A DNA stretch of 5,908 bases from Candidatus Omnitrophota bacterium (lineage in GTDB: Bacteria; Omnitrophota; Gorgyraeia; 2-02-FULL-51-18; JAGOUK01): NCBI GenBank assembly GCA_015231685.1, contig JADGBA010000015.1, forward strand, positions 10,552 through 16,459. Reading direction: 5' to 3'. A program made the translations under genes and the position numbers. The notes under the pieces were generated by a model. The model was given only the letters and a program-made list of their open reading frames with translations, was not told the DNA's origin and did not search any database. How positions within the stretch are numbered: position 1 is the stretch's first letter; each line of letters opens with the position of its first letter. Of this stretch, positions 1 through 5,721 are shown in pieces.

Positions 1-1905
1 GATGTAGGGGATGCGGTAATTCTCGAGCACGTTGCGGACAAAGGTCTGGCAGGCCGCGGAGTCAGAAATCCGTTCCCCCATGTAGAGGTGCATCACCGTG
101 CCTCCGGTGTACTTGGTCTGCAGCGGCTCCTGGAGATCCAGCGCATCAAACGGATCGTCCGTGTAGCCCACCCAGAGTTGGGAGGAGTTGGTGTAGTAGG
201 GTTTGTCCTTGGTGCCCGCCTGAATGATATCCGGGAAGCGCTTCTGGTCCTCCCTGGCGAAGCGGTAGGTTGTGCCTTCAGCCGGAGTGGCCTCCAGGTT
301 GTAGAGGTGGCCGGTTTCTTCCTGGAAGGAGGTCATCTTGGCACGCACAAAGTCCAGTATCTTGATCCCGAAGGCGTGGCCCGCCGGGCTGGCGATGTTC
401 TCCGTGTCCCCGGTAAAATTCCGGATGCATTCGTTCAGGCCGTTGACCCCGATGGTGGAGAAGTGGTTCCTGAGGGTTCCCAGGTAGCGCTTCGTGTAAG
501 GGAAAAGACCGCTGTCGATGTAGCGTTGAATCACCTTGCGCTTGATCTCGAGACTGGTCTTCGAGATGTTCAGGAGCTCCTCGATTCTGCGGAAGAAGCC
601 CTCTTCATCTCCCTTATGCGCATGGCCCAGCCGGGCGAAGTTGATCGTGATGACCCCGATGGAGCCGGTCTGCTCGGCGGAGCCGAAGAGACCGTTGCCG
701 CGCTTCAAAAGCTCCCTCAAATCCAGCTGAAGCCGGCAGCACATGGATCTCACGTGATTGGGCTTCATGTCGGAATTCAGGAAATTCTGGAAGTAGGGCA
801 AACCGTACTTCGCGGTCATCTCAAAGAGAAGTTCTGAGTTCGGGTGGTCCCAGGTGAAGTCCGGCGTGATGTTGTACGTGGGGATGGGGAAGGTGAAGAC
901 CCGGCCCAGATGATCGCCCCGCATCATGACTTCGATGTAGGCACGGTTGATCATGTCCATTTCTTCCTGGAGATCGCCGAAAGTGAAGGGCATTTCTTCG
1001 CCGCCGATCACGGGCTTCTGGGTGCGAAGGTCTTCCGGACAGGTCCAGTCGAAAGTGACATTGGTGAACGGCGTCTGGGTACCCCACCGCGAAGGGACGT
1101 TCAGGTTATAGATGAACTCCTGAATGGACTGCTTGACCTCGGCGTAACAAAGGAGATCCTTGCGGATAAACGGTGCGAGGTATGTGTCGAAAGAGGAGAA
1201 GGCTTGAGCGCCGGCCCATTCGTTCTGCAGTGTGCCCAGGAAGTTGACCATCTGGCCGATGGCGGAACTCAGGTGCCGGGGGGCCGAAGCCTCCACCTTG
1301 CCCGGAACGCCGTTGAAACCCTCCTGCAGGAGCATCCTGAGCGACCAGCCCGCGCAGTAGCCCGAGAGCATATCCAGGTCATGAATGTGCAAATCACCCT
1401 GACGATGGGCCTGACCCACTTCTTCCGGATAGACGTGAGAGAGCCAATAGTTGGCCACGACCTTACCCGAGACGTTGAGAATCATGCCGCCCAGGGAATA
1501 GCCTTGATTGGCGTTGGCGTTGACGCGCCAGTCCAGGCGGTCGAGGTATTCGTTGACGGAGCTGACCACGTCAACCATGGTCTGGCGGTCGGAACGGAGT
1601 TTTTTGTGCTGCTCGCGGTAAACGATGTACGACCGCGCGGTTTTGAGGAAGTTGGACATGATGAGCGTCTGCTCGACGACGTCCTGGATTTCTTCGATGT
1701 CGATAAAGGAGTTTTTGCGGTAACGGTTGTCGATAACTTGAATGACCTGAAGGGTTAAAAGTTTGGACTGAACATCAGAAAATTCACCTGAAGCTTTGCC
1801 GGCTTTGGCGATGGCTTTGTAGACTTTTGTGCCATCAAAATCGAGGAGTTGACCATCACGTTTGCGGACTTTGCGGATATTCTCAGAGAGGAAGGCTTCG
1901 ACCAT
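1..1905 (-). CDS. nrdD: Anaerobic (class III) ribonucleoside-triphosphate reductase, C-terminus beyond the window
   Basis: NrdD reduces ribonucleoside triphosphates to deoxyribonucleotides in the cytoplasm without oxygen, using a glycyl radical installed by the radical SAM activase NrdG. The 635 visible residues are in one unbroken frame from the ATG at 1905 to position 1. An N-terminal ATP-cone (about residues 8-100, VRKRDGQLLDFDG) suggests allosteric control by ATP/dATP. The catalytic barrel follows, with DLHIHDLD (171-178), YCAGW (183-187, Cys184) and the finger loop SMCCRL (Cys389/Cys390), which carries the thiyl-radical cysteine in this family. Further family signatures are GLFGSAEQTGSIGVITINFA (about 405-424), LNECIRNFTGD and EATPAEGTTYRFA. 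The zinc-binding Cys pairs and the glycyl-radical loop are not seen because they lie past position 1, and nrdG would be expected beyond them. A good ribosome binding site supports the start. It is divergent from a CRP/FNR regulator, and the region between holds NrdR-like boxes and a CRP/FNR-like palindrome. The family assignment is secure. Confidence 0.97.
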   Translation of the reverse strand, partial: MVEAFLSENIRKVRKRDGQLLDFDGTKVYKAIAKAGKASGEFSDVQSKLLTLQVIQVIDNRYRKNSFIDIEEIQDVVEQTLIMSNFLKTARSYIVYREQHKKLRSDRQTMVDVVSSVNEYLDRLDWRVNANANQGYSLGGMILNVSGKVVANYWLSHVYPEEVGQAHRQGDLHIHDLDMLSGYCAGWSLRMLLQEGFNGVPGKVEASAPRHLSSAIGQMVNFLGTLQNEWAGAQAFSSFDTYLAPFIRKDLLCYAEVKQSIQEFIYNLNVPSRWGTQTPFTNVTFDWTCPEDLRTQKPVIGGEEMPFTFGDLQEEMDMINRAYIEVMMRGDHLGRVFTFPIPTYNITPDFTWDHPNSELLFEMTAKYGLPYFQNFLNSDMKPNHVRSMCCRLQLDLRELLKRGNGLFGSAEQTGSIGVITINFARLGHAHKGDEEGFFRRIEELLNISKTSLEIKRKVIQRYIDSGLFPYTKRYLGTLRNHFSTIGVNGLNECIRNFTGDTENIASPAGHAFGIKILDFVRAKMTSFQEETGHLYNLEATPAEGTTYRFAREDQKRFPDIIQAGTKDKPYYTNSSQLWVGYTDDPFDALDLQEPLQTKYTGGTVMHLYMGERISDSAACQTFVRNVLENYRIPYI

Positions 1906-1914
1906 AATTTTATA

Positions 1915-1920
1915 CTCCTT
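1915..1920 (-). promoter_or_regulatory. Ribosome binding site of nrdD
   Basis: On the minus strand AAGGAG ends 9 nt before the ATG at 1905-1903. This is a strong Shine-Dalgarno match and fixes the nrdD start. Confidence 0.85.
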
Positions 1921-1921
1921 T

Positions 1922-1937
1922 ACACTACCATTTGTGG
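1922..1937. promoter_or_regulatory. Candidate NrdR box 1 (proximal to nrdD)
   Basis: ACACTACCATTTGTGG matches 11 of 16 positions of the NrdR consensus acaCwAtATaTwGtgt, recalled from the literature. The matches include both outer arms, ACACTA and TTGTG. NrdR is the Zn-finger/ATP-cone repressor of ribonucleotide reductase genes and binds paired boxes about three helical turns apart. This box lies just upstream of the nrdD ribosome binding site and 32 bp from a second box. NrdR itself is not encoded in the window. Confidence 0.65.
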
Positions 1938-1953
1938 ATCGCGGCAGGCGCTA

Positions 1954-1969
1954 CTACCACATATTGTAT
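1954..1969. promoter_or_regulatory. Candidate NrdR box 2 (distal to nrdD)
   Basis: CTACCACATATTGTAT matches 11 of 16 positions of the same NrdR consensus, including the ATAT centre and the TTGT arm. Its start is exactly 32 bp from box 1, leaving a 16-bp linker, which is the spacing typical of functional NrdR box pairs. It overlaps the candidate -10 element of nrdD, so binding would block RNA polymerase. Confidence 0.62.
1963..1968 (-). promoter_or_regulatory. Candidate -10 element of the nrdD promoter
   Basis: The minus strand reads TACAAT here, within GGTATACAATATG; TATACA two bases upstream is an alternative reading. No convincing -35 hexamer lies 16-18 bp upstream. A CRP/FNR-like palindrome occupies that place instead, as at activator-dependent class II promoters. 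Transcription would start near 1956, giving a leader of about 50 nt. Confidence 0.45.
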
Positions 1970-1987
1970 ACCAAGTCGTGCAGATAT

Positions 1988-2005
1988 ATATGACCTGCGT
2001 CATAT
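1988..2005. promoter_or_regulatory. CRP/FNR-family operator-like palindrome
   Basis: ATATGAC-CTGC-GTCATAT is a perfect 7-bp inverted repeat with a 4-bp spacer. It contains TGA-N6-TCA, the core geometry shared by CRP (GTGA-N6-TCAC) and FNR (TTGA-N6-TCAA) sites, but its outer bases match neither consensus. Its centre (1996.5) lies about 40 bp upstream of the transcription start inferred from the candidate nrdD -10, where class II CRP/FNR activators bind. The divergent gene at 2127 encodes a CRP/FNR-family protein, the most likely ligand. The palindrome is directly visible; the function is inferred. Confidence 0.68.
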
Positions 2006-2126
2006 TCGTGTAGCCAAAAAAATTTATTTTTGAGAAAATATTGCCGTGCGGTTAATGCGTCTCCACGTCACCGACGACACACGTTCTTTTTAACCAAAAT
2101 AGGGTTTTGAAGCAACCACAAAAACC

Positions 2127-2786
2127 ATGTCCAAAAAAATTCATCGATTTTTTTCTTGCCATCCACCTTTTGATGAGTTAAAAGCCGCGGCCTTAAAACG
2201 CCTTGAATCAGAGACAATACTCAAGGAGTATTCCAAAACCGAAACGGTCTTCACGGCGGGGGAACCGGCGGATTATTTGTTCACGCTCGTCAAAGGCCGT
2301 GTGGATCTCCAGTACACGAGCACGCTCGGGCATGTGGTTTCCAGTTGCATCGTGTATCCGGGAGAATTTTTTTGCTGTCTGCCTTTTTTGGATGAGGGGT
2401 CGTATCCTTCCACCGCGGTTTGCGCGTCTCGCTGTGTGATCCTCAAGACCCCGGTTCGGACGATGCGAGGGATTGCCGGTGAGGTTCCGTTGTTTTTGAA
2501 TGCGATGACGCGTCTTTGCGCGGCGAAGCTCCGGCGGATTGACGGCCGCAATATGCAGGTGTTTGAGCCTGCGGAGAAGCGTGTAGCCCGCATGCTTGTG
2601 GAACTCGAGCAGCGCCTGGGGTCGGAAATCGAAATCACACGTTCCGAGGTGGCCCAGCTTTGCGCGATGGCGCCCGAGACGGCGATTCGGATCGTCAGTT
2701 CCCTCCAAAAGCGCGGGATCATCGGAGGGCATCGTGGTGTGATTCGTATTCTGAACTTGGGTCTCTTGAAGCGAATGTCTTCGTAA
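2127..2786 (+). CDS. CRP/FNR-family transcriptional regulator, cysteine-rich
   Basis: A 219-residue protein of typical CRP/FNR length. It has an N-terminal cyclic-nucleotide-binding-like beta-roll (about 15-115, with TAGEPADYLFTLVKGRVDL and YPGEFF), a long dimerisation helix (about 118-155) and a C-terminal winged helix-turn-helix (about 168-210). The recognition helix (183-196, PETAIRIVSSLQKR) keeps Glu184 and Arg188, equivalent to CRP Glu181/Arg185 and FNR Glu209/Arg213, which read a TGA half-site. The CRP Arg-Ser pair that holds the cAMP phosphate is not present (PST at 94-96). The FNR N-terminal cysteine cluster is also absent: only Cys11 lies there. Eight cysteines occur in all (11, 74, 83, 84, 99, 103, 131, 179). 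The ligand is therefore unknown; redox or NO sensing is possible. An in-frame TAG at 2100-2102 makes the ATG at 2127 the first possible ATG, although it lacks a clear Shine-Dalgarno sequence and no confident promoter was seen. It is divergent from nrdD, its likely target. Confidence 0.93.
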   Translation: MSKKIHRFFSCHPPFDELKAAALKRLESETILKEYSKTETVFTAGEPADYLFTLVKGRVDLQYTSTLGHVVSSCIVYPGEFFCCLPFLDEGSYPSTAVCASRCVILKTPVRTMRGIAGEVPLFLNAMTRLCAAKLRRIDGRNMQVFEPAEKRVARMLVELEQRLGSEIEITRSEVAQLCAMAPETAIRIVSSLQKRGIIGGHRGVIRILNLGLLKRMSS

Positions 2787-2787
2787 A

Positions 2788-2802
2788 AAGGCCGTTGGTC
2801 TT
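2788..2802 (-). terminator. Weak hairpin after the regulator gene
   Basis: AAGGCC-gtt-GGTCTT can form a 6-bp stem with one G-U pair directly after the regulator stop codon. On the plus strand no U-run follows. On the minus strand it is followed by TTTTT, so it would act better on antisense transcripts. It also overlaps the -35 element of the next promoter by two bases. It may be chance. Confidence 0.2.
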
Positions 2803-2828
2803 GAAAAAATTGAGAAAAATAGTATAAT
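2801..2828 (+). promoter_or_regulatory. Sigma70-type promoter of the trehalose synthase-like gene
   Basis: TTGAAA (2801-2806), a 16-bp spacer and a perfect TATAAT (2823-2828) lie between the regulator stop and the TTG start at 2867. Transcription would start near 2835, leaving a leader of about 30 nt. This suggests the glycosyltransferase can be expressed independently of the regulator gene. Confidence 0.75.
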
Positions 2829-2855
2829 CGTTATAAATAGTTGTCATGAGAATAT

Positions 2856-2862
2856 GAGGTGA
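2856..2862 (+). promoter_or_regulatory. Ribosome binding site that decides the TTG start
   Basis: GAGGTGA ends 4 nt before TTG at 2867-2869; counted from GAGG the spacing is 7 nt. In-frame TGA at 2855-2857 rules out a start further upstream, and the first in-frame ATG is at codon 55, inside a conserved motif. TTG is therefore the best start. Confidence 0.75.
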
Positions 2863-2866
2863 ACAT

Positions 2867-4237
2867 TTGGACGAATCAAATTTTGCTTTTTTGGAAGAGT
2901 ATCAACCCGCAACATCCCTCTCTCCCGACGATTACACCGAAGTTATAGGCAGACAGAAGGTCGAAGAACTCAAGCGTCTCGCCGATCCGTTAAGAGGGAA
3001 GCGCTGGTCGCATGTGAATTCCACGTTCATGGGCGGCGGTGTCGCGGAGATGCTCAAAAGCGTTATTCCGCTGGCGCGTTCTATGGGTATCGAGGCGGAA
3101 TGGATGACGATTCGGGGGAGCGATGCGTTTTTTAATGTCACCAAGAAATTCCACAACATGCTCCAGAGCCAGCCGATGGAGATCACGCTGGACGAGATCT
3201 TCGAGGCGTATCTGGACACCATTGATCAGAACGCGAAGAGCACCTTTATCGCGTCGGATCTGACAGTGATCCATGATCCGCAGCCGGCGGCGCTCGTGAT
3301 GAACGGCGTCATCTTCGGCAACGTGCTCTGGCGCTGTCATATCGACACCTCCAGTCCCAACCGGATCGTGTGGAGATTTCTCCTTCCCTATATTAATCAT
3401 TGCGCGGGCGCGATCTTTACGATGCCTCAATTTGTCGGCCCGGGAATTCAGATCCCCACCTATCAGATCATGCCCTGCATTGATCCTCTGGCGGATAAGA
3501 ATCGTCAGATTCCGCAGGAGGAGGCGCTGGAGATTCTTTCGCCTCTCTTCACACGCGACGGGATTGATCCCGGCCGGCCGGTGATCGCGGCGATTTCCCG
3601 TTATGACATTCACAAGAACCAGTCCACGATTCTCAAGGCATTCCGTAAATACCGCGATGAGCATCATCCGGATCCCAAGCCGTACCTGATCTTCATGGGA
3701 AACACTGCGACGGACGATCCCGAAGGCGGGGCAATGCTTGAGACACTGAAGAATCAGGCTCAGAGCGATAAGGATGTGATCTTCTGGGTGAATGAAGAGA
3801 ACAATGACCGGGTTGTGGGTGCTCTCATGAAGCTCGCGCAAGTGTTTGTGCACGTCTCGACCCGCGAAGGATTCGGTCTCGTGGTCACGGAAGCCATGTG
3901 GCAGGGGACGCCGGTGATCGGTTCCCGCGTCGGCGGGATTCCGGCACAGGTCATTGACGAGAAGACCGGTTTCACCGTGGATCCGCTGAACGTCGATGAG
4001 CTCGCCTGGCGGATGAGCTACTTTATGGAAAATGCCGCGGGCGGAAAGCGGCTGGGCCGACAGGCCATCGAGCACGTCCGCAGTCACTTCCTGTTGCCGG
4101 AGCTTTTCCGGCGCCATTTGGGACTTCTGCGGTTTTATACCGGAGTGGACAAGGATTTGCCGGCGTTTCGGCTCGATTCCATGTCGTATTCCGAGATCAT
4201 GCACTCACTCCGGGTACGGCACCCCTACCTCAAATAA
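2867..4237 (+). CDS. treT: GT4 glycosyltransferase, trehalose synthase (TreT)-like
   Basis: TreT makes trehalose in one step from NDP-glucose and glucose, reversibly, in the cytoplasm. The 456-residue protein resembles the archaeal and bacterial TreT enzymes along its length, as judged from memory. The N-terminal Rossmann half has HVNST and GGGVAE (49-61), FFNVTKKFHN (88-97), HDPQP (136-140) and WRCHID (155-160). The C-terminal half has ISRYDIHKN (about 243-251; Arg245 and Lys250 are placed to hold the nucleotide-sugar phosphates) and the GT4 E-x7-E signature EGFGLVVTEAMW (Glu334, Glu342). Archaeal TreT proteins are about 410-415 residues; this one is longer, partly through a C-terminal tail (about 424-456). 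The TTG start is fixed by the ribosome binding site and an upstream stop. It has its own promoter, 80 bp after the regulator gene. A related GT4 specificity, such as trehalose phosphorylase-type, cannot be excluded. Trehalose would serve as stress protectant or carbon store. Confidence 0.85.
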   Translation: MDESNFAFLEEYQPATSLSPDDYTEVIGRQKVEELKRLADPLRGKRWSHVNSTFMGGGVAEMLKSVIPLARSMGIEAEWMTIRGSDAFFNVTKKFHNMLQSQPMEITLDEIFEAYLDTIDQNAKSTFIASDLTVIHDPQPAALVMNGVIFGNVLWRCHIDTSSPNRIVWRFLLPYINHCAGAIFTMPQFVGPGIQIPTYQIMPCIDPLADKNRQIPQEEALEILSPLFTRDGIDPGRPVIAAISRYDIHKNQSTILKAFRKYRDEHHPDPKPYLIFMGNTATDDPEGGAMLETLKNQAQSDKDVIFWVNEENNDRVVGALMKLAQVFVHVSTREGFGLVVTEAMWQGTPVIGSRVGGIPAQVIDEKTGFTVDPLNVDELAWRMSYFMENAAGGKRLGRQAIEHVRSHFLLPELFRRHLGLLRFYTGVDKDLPAFRLDSMSYSEIMHSLRVRHPYLK

Positions 4238-4260
4238 GTCCGCCCGGATCCGCCGGCTTA
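4235..4260. terminator. Possible weak bidirectional terminator between convergent genes
   Basis: An imperfect palindrome (outer arms TAAGTC and GGCTTA, then GC/GC after a mismatch) spans the gap. The TAA stop codons of the two convergent genes form its outer ends. There is no clear U-run in either direction, so Rho-independent termination is doubtful. Confidence 0.25.
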
Positions 4261-5721
4261 AAAACTTTCGGTCTGAAAGGTTTCCACCTCGGCGTCGGAG
4301 AGCTCGTCCGGCCTTAGTCCTGCCTTCTCGGTCGCGCAGTGAAGAAAAAACTCCTCCTGATTCCATCCGGTCTGATCAGCGACCTCCGGCAAAAAAACAC
4401 CGGTTTTGGCGCCCCGTCTGACGATGAGGCCGTCCGTTCCCAGCCGCACGTCCTTCCAGGAATCGATGCGCTCGGGGACGGTCAGAAGAGAAATGTGAAT
4501 TTCCAGCTGATCGAGCTCCGATTCAGTCACCGGAGGGAATCTCGGATCGTTCAGCGCTGCCGCGAGCGCCATTTGGGGGAGGGTTTCTCTCACCGGCCGG
4601 TCGGTGGTGATGCGTCCGACGCATCCGCGCAGGCGCCCCTCCTTATTCAGGGTCACAAAGACACCGCGGGGGCTCAAGAGAACCGGGGAATTCATGCTGA
4701 GCTGTGGCGCGGGGGTGTTCCGGAAATGCGCCTCCAGGACCTGGCGGACATAGGTGACAAGTTGCGTGTGTTCTTCGGAAGAAAGCGAAGCCGGAGGTTG
4801 ATGTGCGATCCCCGCTTGCGAGACTTTCACCGCCATGGCCGCGTAACCGACCACGCTGGACGTGTCGCCGGTTGCTTCTGAGGAATTGGAATATTTAAGC
4901 AGCCGCGGCGTCGGCCAATCGAGTTCGCCGCAAAGGGTCAGAAGCGCCATGATCGGCCCGAGACCGCAGGCTTCGGGGGTCGCGGTGGTGCCGGAAGTGC
5001 GGTCGCGGAGGACAGAAAGCTCTTCCGCGCGGCCATTCTCGACGAGCGAAATGAGATTACGGTCTTTGGCGCGGGCGGCGGCGTCCGGATGAAAATGCGA
5101 CAGATCGCTCGAAACGACAATCAGAGTTTTTGTGTCGCGAATCGCGTGCGCGACGGCCCGCCCGAGAAGACGGGCGTTTGAAGGTGACTGTTGCCCCATA
5201 TAGATTGGCACTACCGGCACGTCAGGAAGCACGGTGCGGATGAAAGGGAACTGAACCTCCACAGAATGTTCGGCCAAGGCTTCCAGAGGCCGGCCCCGGA
5301 GAAAGGGATCGAAGTCGCGGATTTTTTTGGCGAGGGATTGGTCGATGCGGATTTCTCCGAGCGGTGTCCCCACCGCCTCCGAGTCGTCGACAAAAATACC
5401 TTCAATCAGGGTGCGGTGAGAAAAACCCATCACAACCACATTCTCGAAGTCGCCGCCCTCGACGGTGCGGTAGGCTTGGGCCGCGGTTTGCCCCGAGTAG
5501 ATATAGCCCGCGTGCGGAACGATGATGGCTCGCACGGACGGATCGGGGGACGAAGAGGCGTTCTGAAGAAGACCGCGAATCAGGGCCGAGAGCCTCTCTG
5601 CGTCGGCGGGATAAAACTTTCCGGCAAAGAGGGGTTCCCGGACGGAGGATTCGGCCCGTACTCCGGCGGATACCGTGACCATCATTCCGATGGCAACAAG
5701 AAGACAGAGGAGTTTTTTCAT
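4258..5721 (-). CDS. Exported MEMO-AMMECR1 fusion protein (AmmeMemoRadiSam proteins B and A)
   Basis: A 487-residue fusion of two partner domains. After a signal peptide (1-23), a MEMO domain (about 28-300) carries the family's putative metal site: His70 in PHAGYIYSG, His102 in MGFSHRT and Cys252 in EACGLGP, plus SSDLSHFH (204-211). MEMO folds are related to class III extradiol dioxygenases. A linker leads to an AMMECR1 domain (about 312-482) with the hallmark LRGCVG (364-369), DPRFPPV (392-398), IHISLL (408-413) and LPEVADQTGWN (444-454). The biochemical role of this system is not established. The ATG at 5721 is preferred because it overlaps the upstream stop as ATGA and opens the signal peptide with MKK. 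A GTG at 5757 in the same frame would add 12 residues. No good Shine-Dalgarno sequence was seen, so translational coupling is likely. The gene converges on treT. Domain calls are firm; export and function are inferred. Confidence 0.93.
   Translation of the reverse strand: MKKLLCLLVAIGMMVTVSAGVRAESSVREPLFAGKFYPADAERLSALIRGLLQNASSSPDPSVRAIIVPHAGYIYSGQTAAQAYRTVEGGDFENVVVMGFSHRTLIEGIFVDDSEAVGTPLGEIRIDQSLAKKIRDFDPFLRGRPLEALAEHSVEVQFPFIRTVLPDVPVVPIYMGQQSPSNARLLGRAVAHAIRDTKTLIVVSSDLSHFHPDAAARAKDRNLISLVENGRAEELSVLRDRTSGTTATPEACGLGPIMALLTLCGELDWPTPRLLKYSNSSEATGDTSSVVGYAAMAVKVSQAGIAHQPPASLSSEEHTQLVTYVRQVLEAHFRNTPAPQLSMNSPVLLSPRGVFVTLNKEGRLRGCVGRITTDRPVRETLPQMALAAALNDPRFPPVTESELDQLEIHISLLTVPERIDSWKDVRLGTDGLIVRRGAKTGVFLPEVADQTGWNQEEFFLHCATEKAGLRPDELSDAEVETFQTESF
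5653..5721 (-). other. Predicted Sec signal peptide of the MEMO-AMMECR1 fusion
   Basis: Codons 1-23 encode a basic n-region (MKK), a hydrophobic core (about residues 4-17, LLCLLVAIGMMVTV) and a small-residue end, VRA before ESS, fitting signal peptidase I cleavage after Ala23. Cys6 lies too early for a lipobox, so it is not a lipoprotein signal. Conserved MEMO sequence begins right after, at about residue 28. Confidence 0.75.

Noticed and set aside
88..1758. Two long plus-strand open frames (88-837 and 844-1758) that could look like genes
   Set aside because: They lie antisense to nrdD, whose minus-strand frame is unbroken and full of family motifs. Their proteins show no recognisable domain.
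2030..2058. TTGAGA-N17-TAATGC as a promoter for the regulator gene
   Set aside because: The -35 is fair, but the -10 matches TATAAT poorly, so no promoter is claimed.
2095..2109. Inverted repeat CAAAA-TAGGG-TTTTG just before the regulator start
   Set aside because: A weak A/T stem that is neither an FNR/CRP-type site nor a terminator.
2208..2732. Minus-strand open frames opposite the regulator gene
   Set aside because: The plus-strand frame has a full CRP/FNR domain layout; the antisense frames have none.
2823..2835. Inverted repeat TATAA-TCG-TTATA over the -10 element of the treT promoter
   Set aside because: It is short, made only of A and T in the arms, and includes the -10 itself, so chance is likely. 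It does not match the palindrome at 1988-2005.
2846..2857. A three-codon upstream reading frame (ATG AGA ATA TGA) before treT
   Set aside because: It overlaps the treT ribosome binding site and has no ribosome binding site of its own that I can see. Too short to call.
2990..4204. A 404-codon minus-strand open frame opposite treT
   Set aside because: It is rich in Arg, His and Ile, has no recognisable motif, and mirrors the codon pattern of the clearly conserved treT. It is best explained as a shadow frame.
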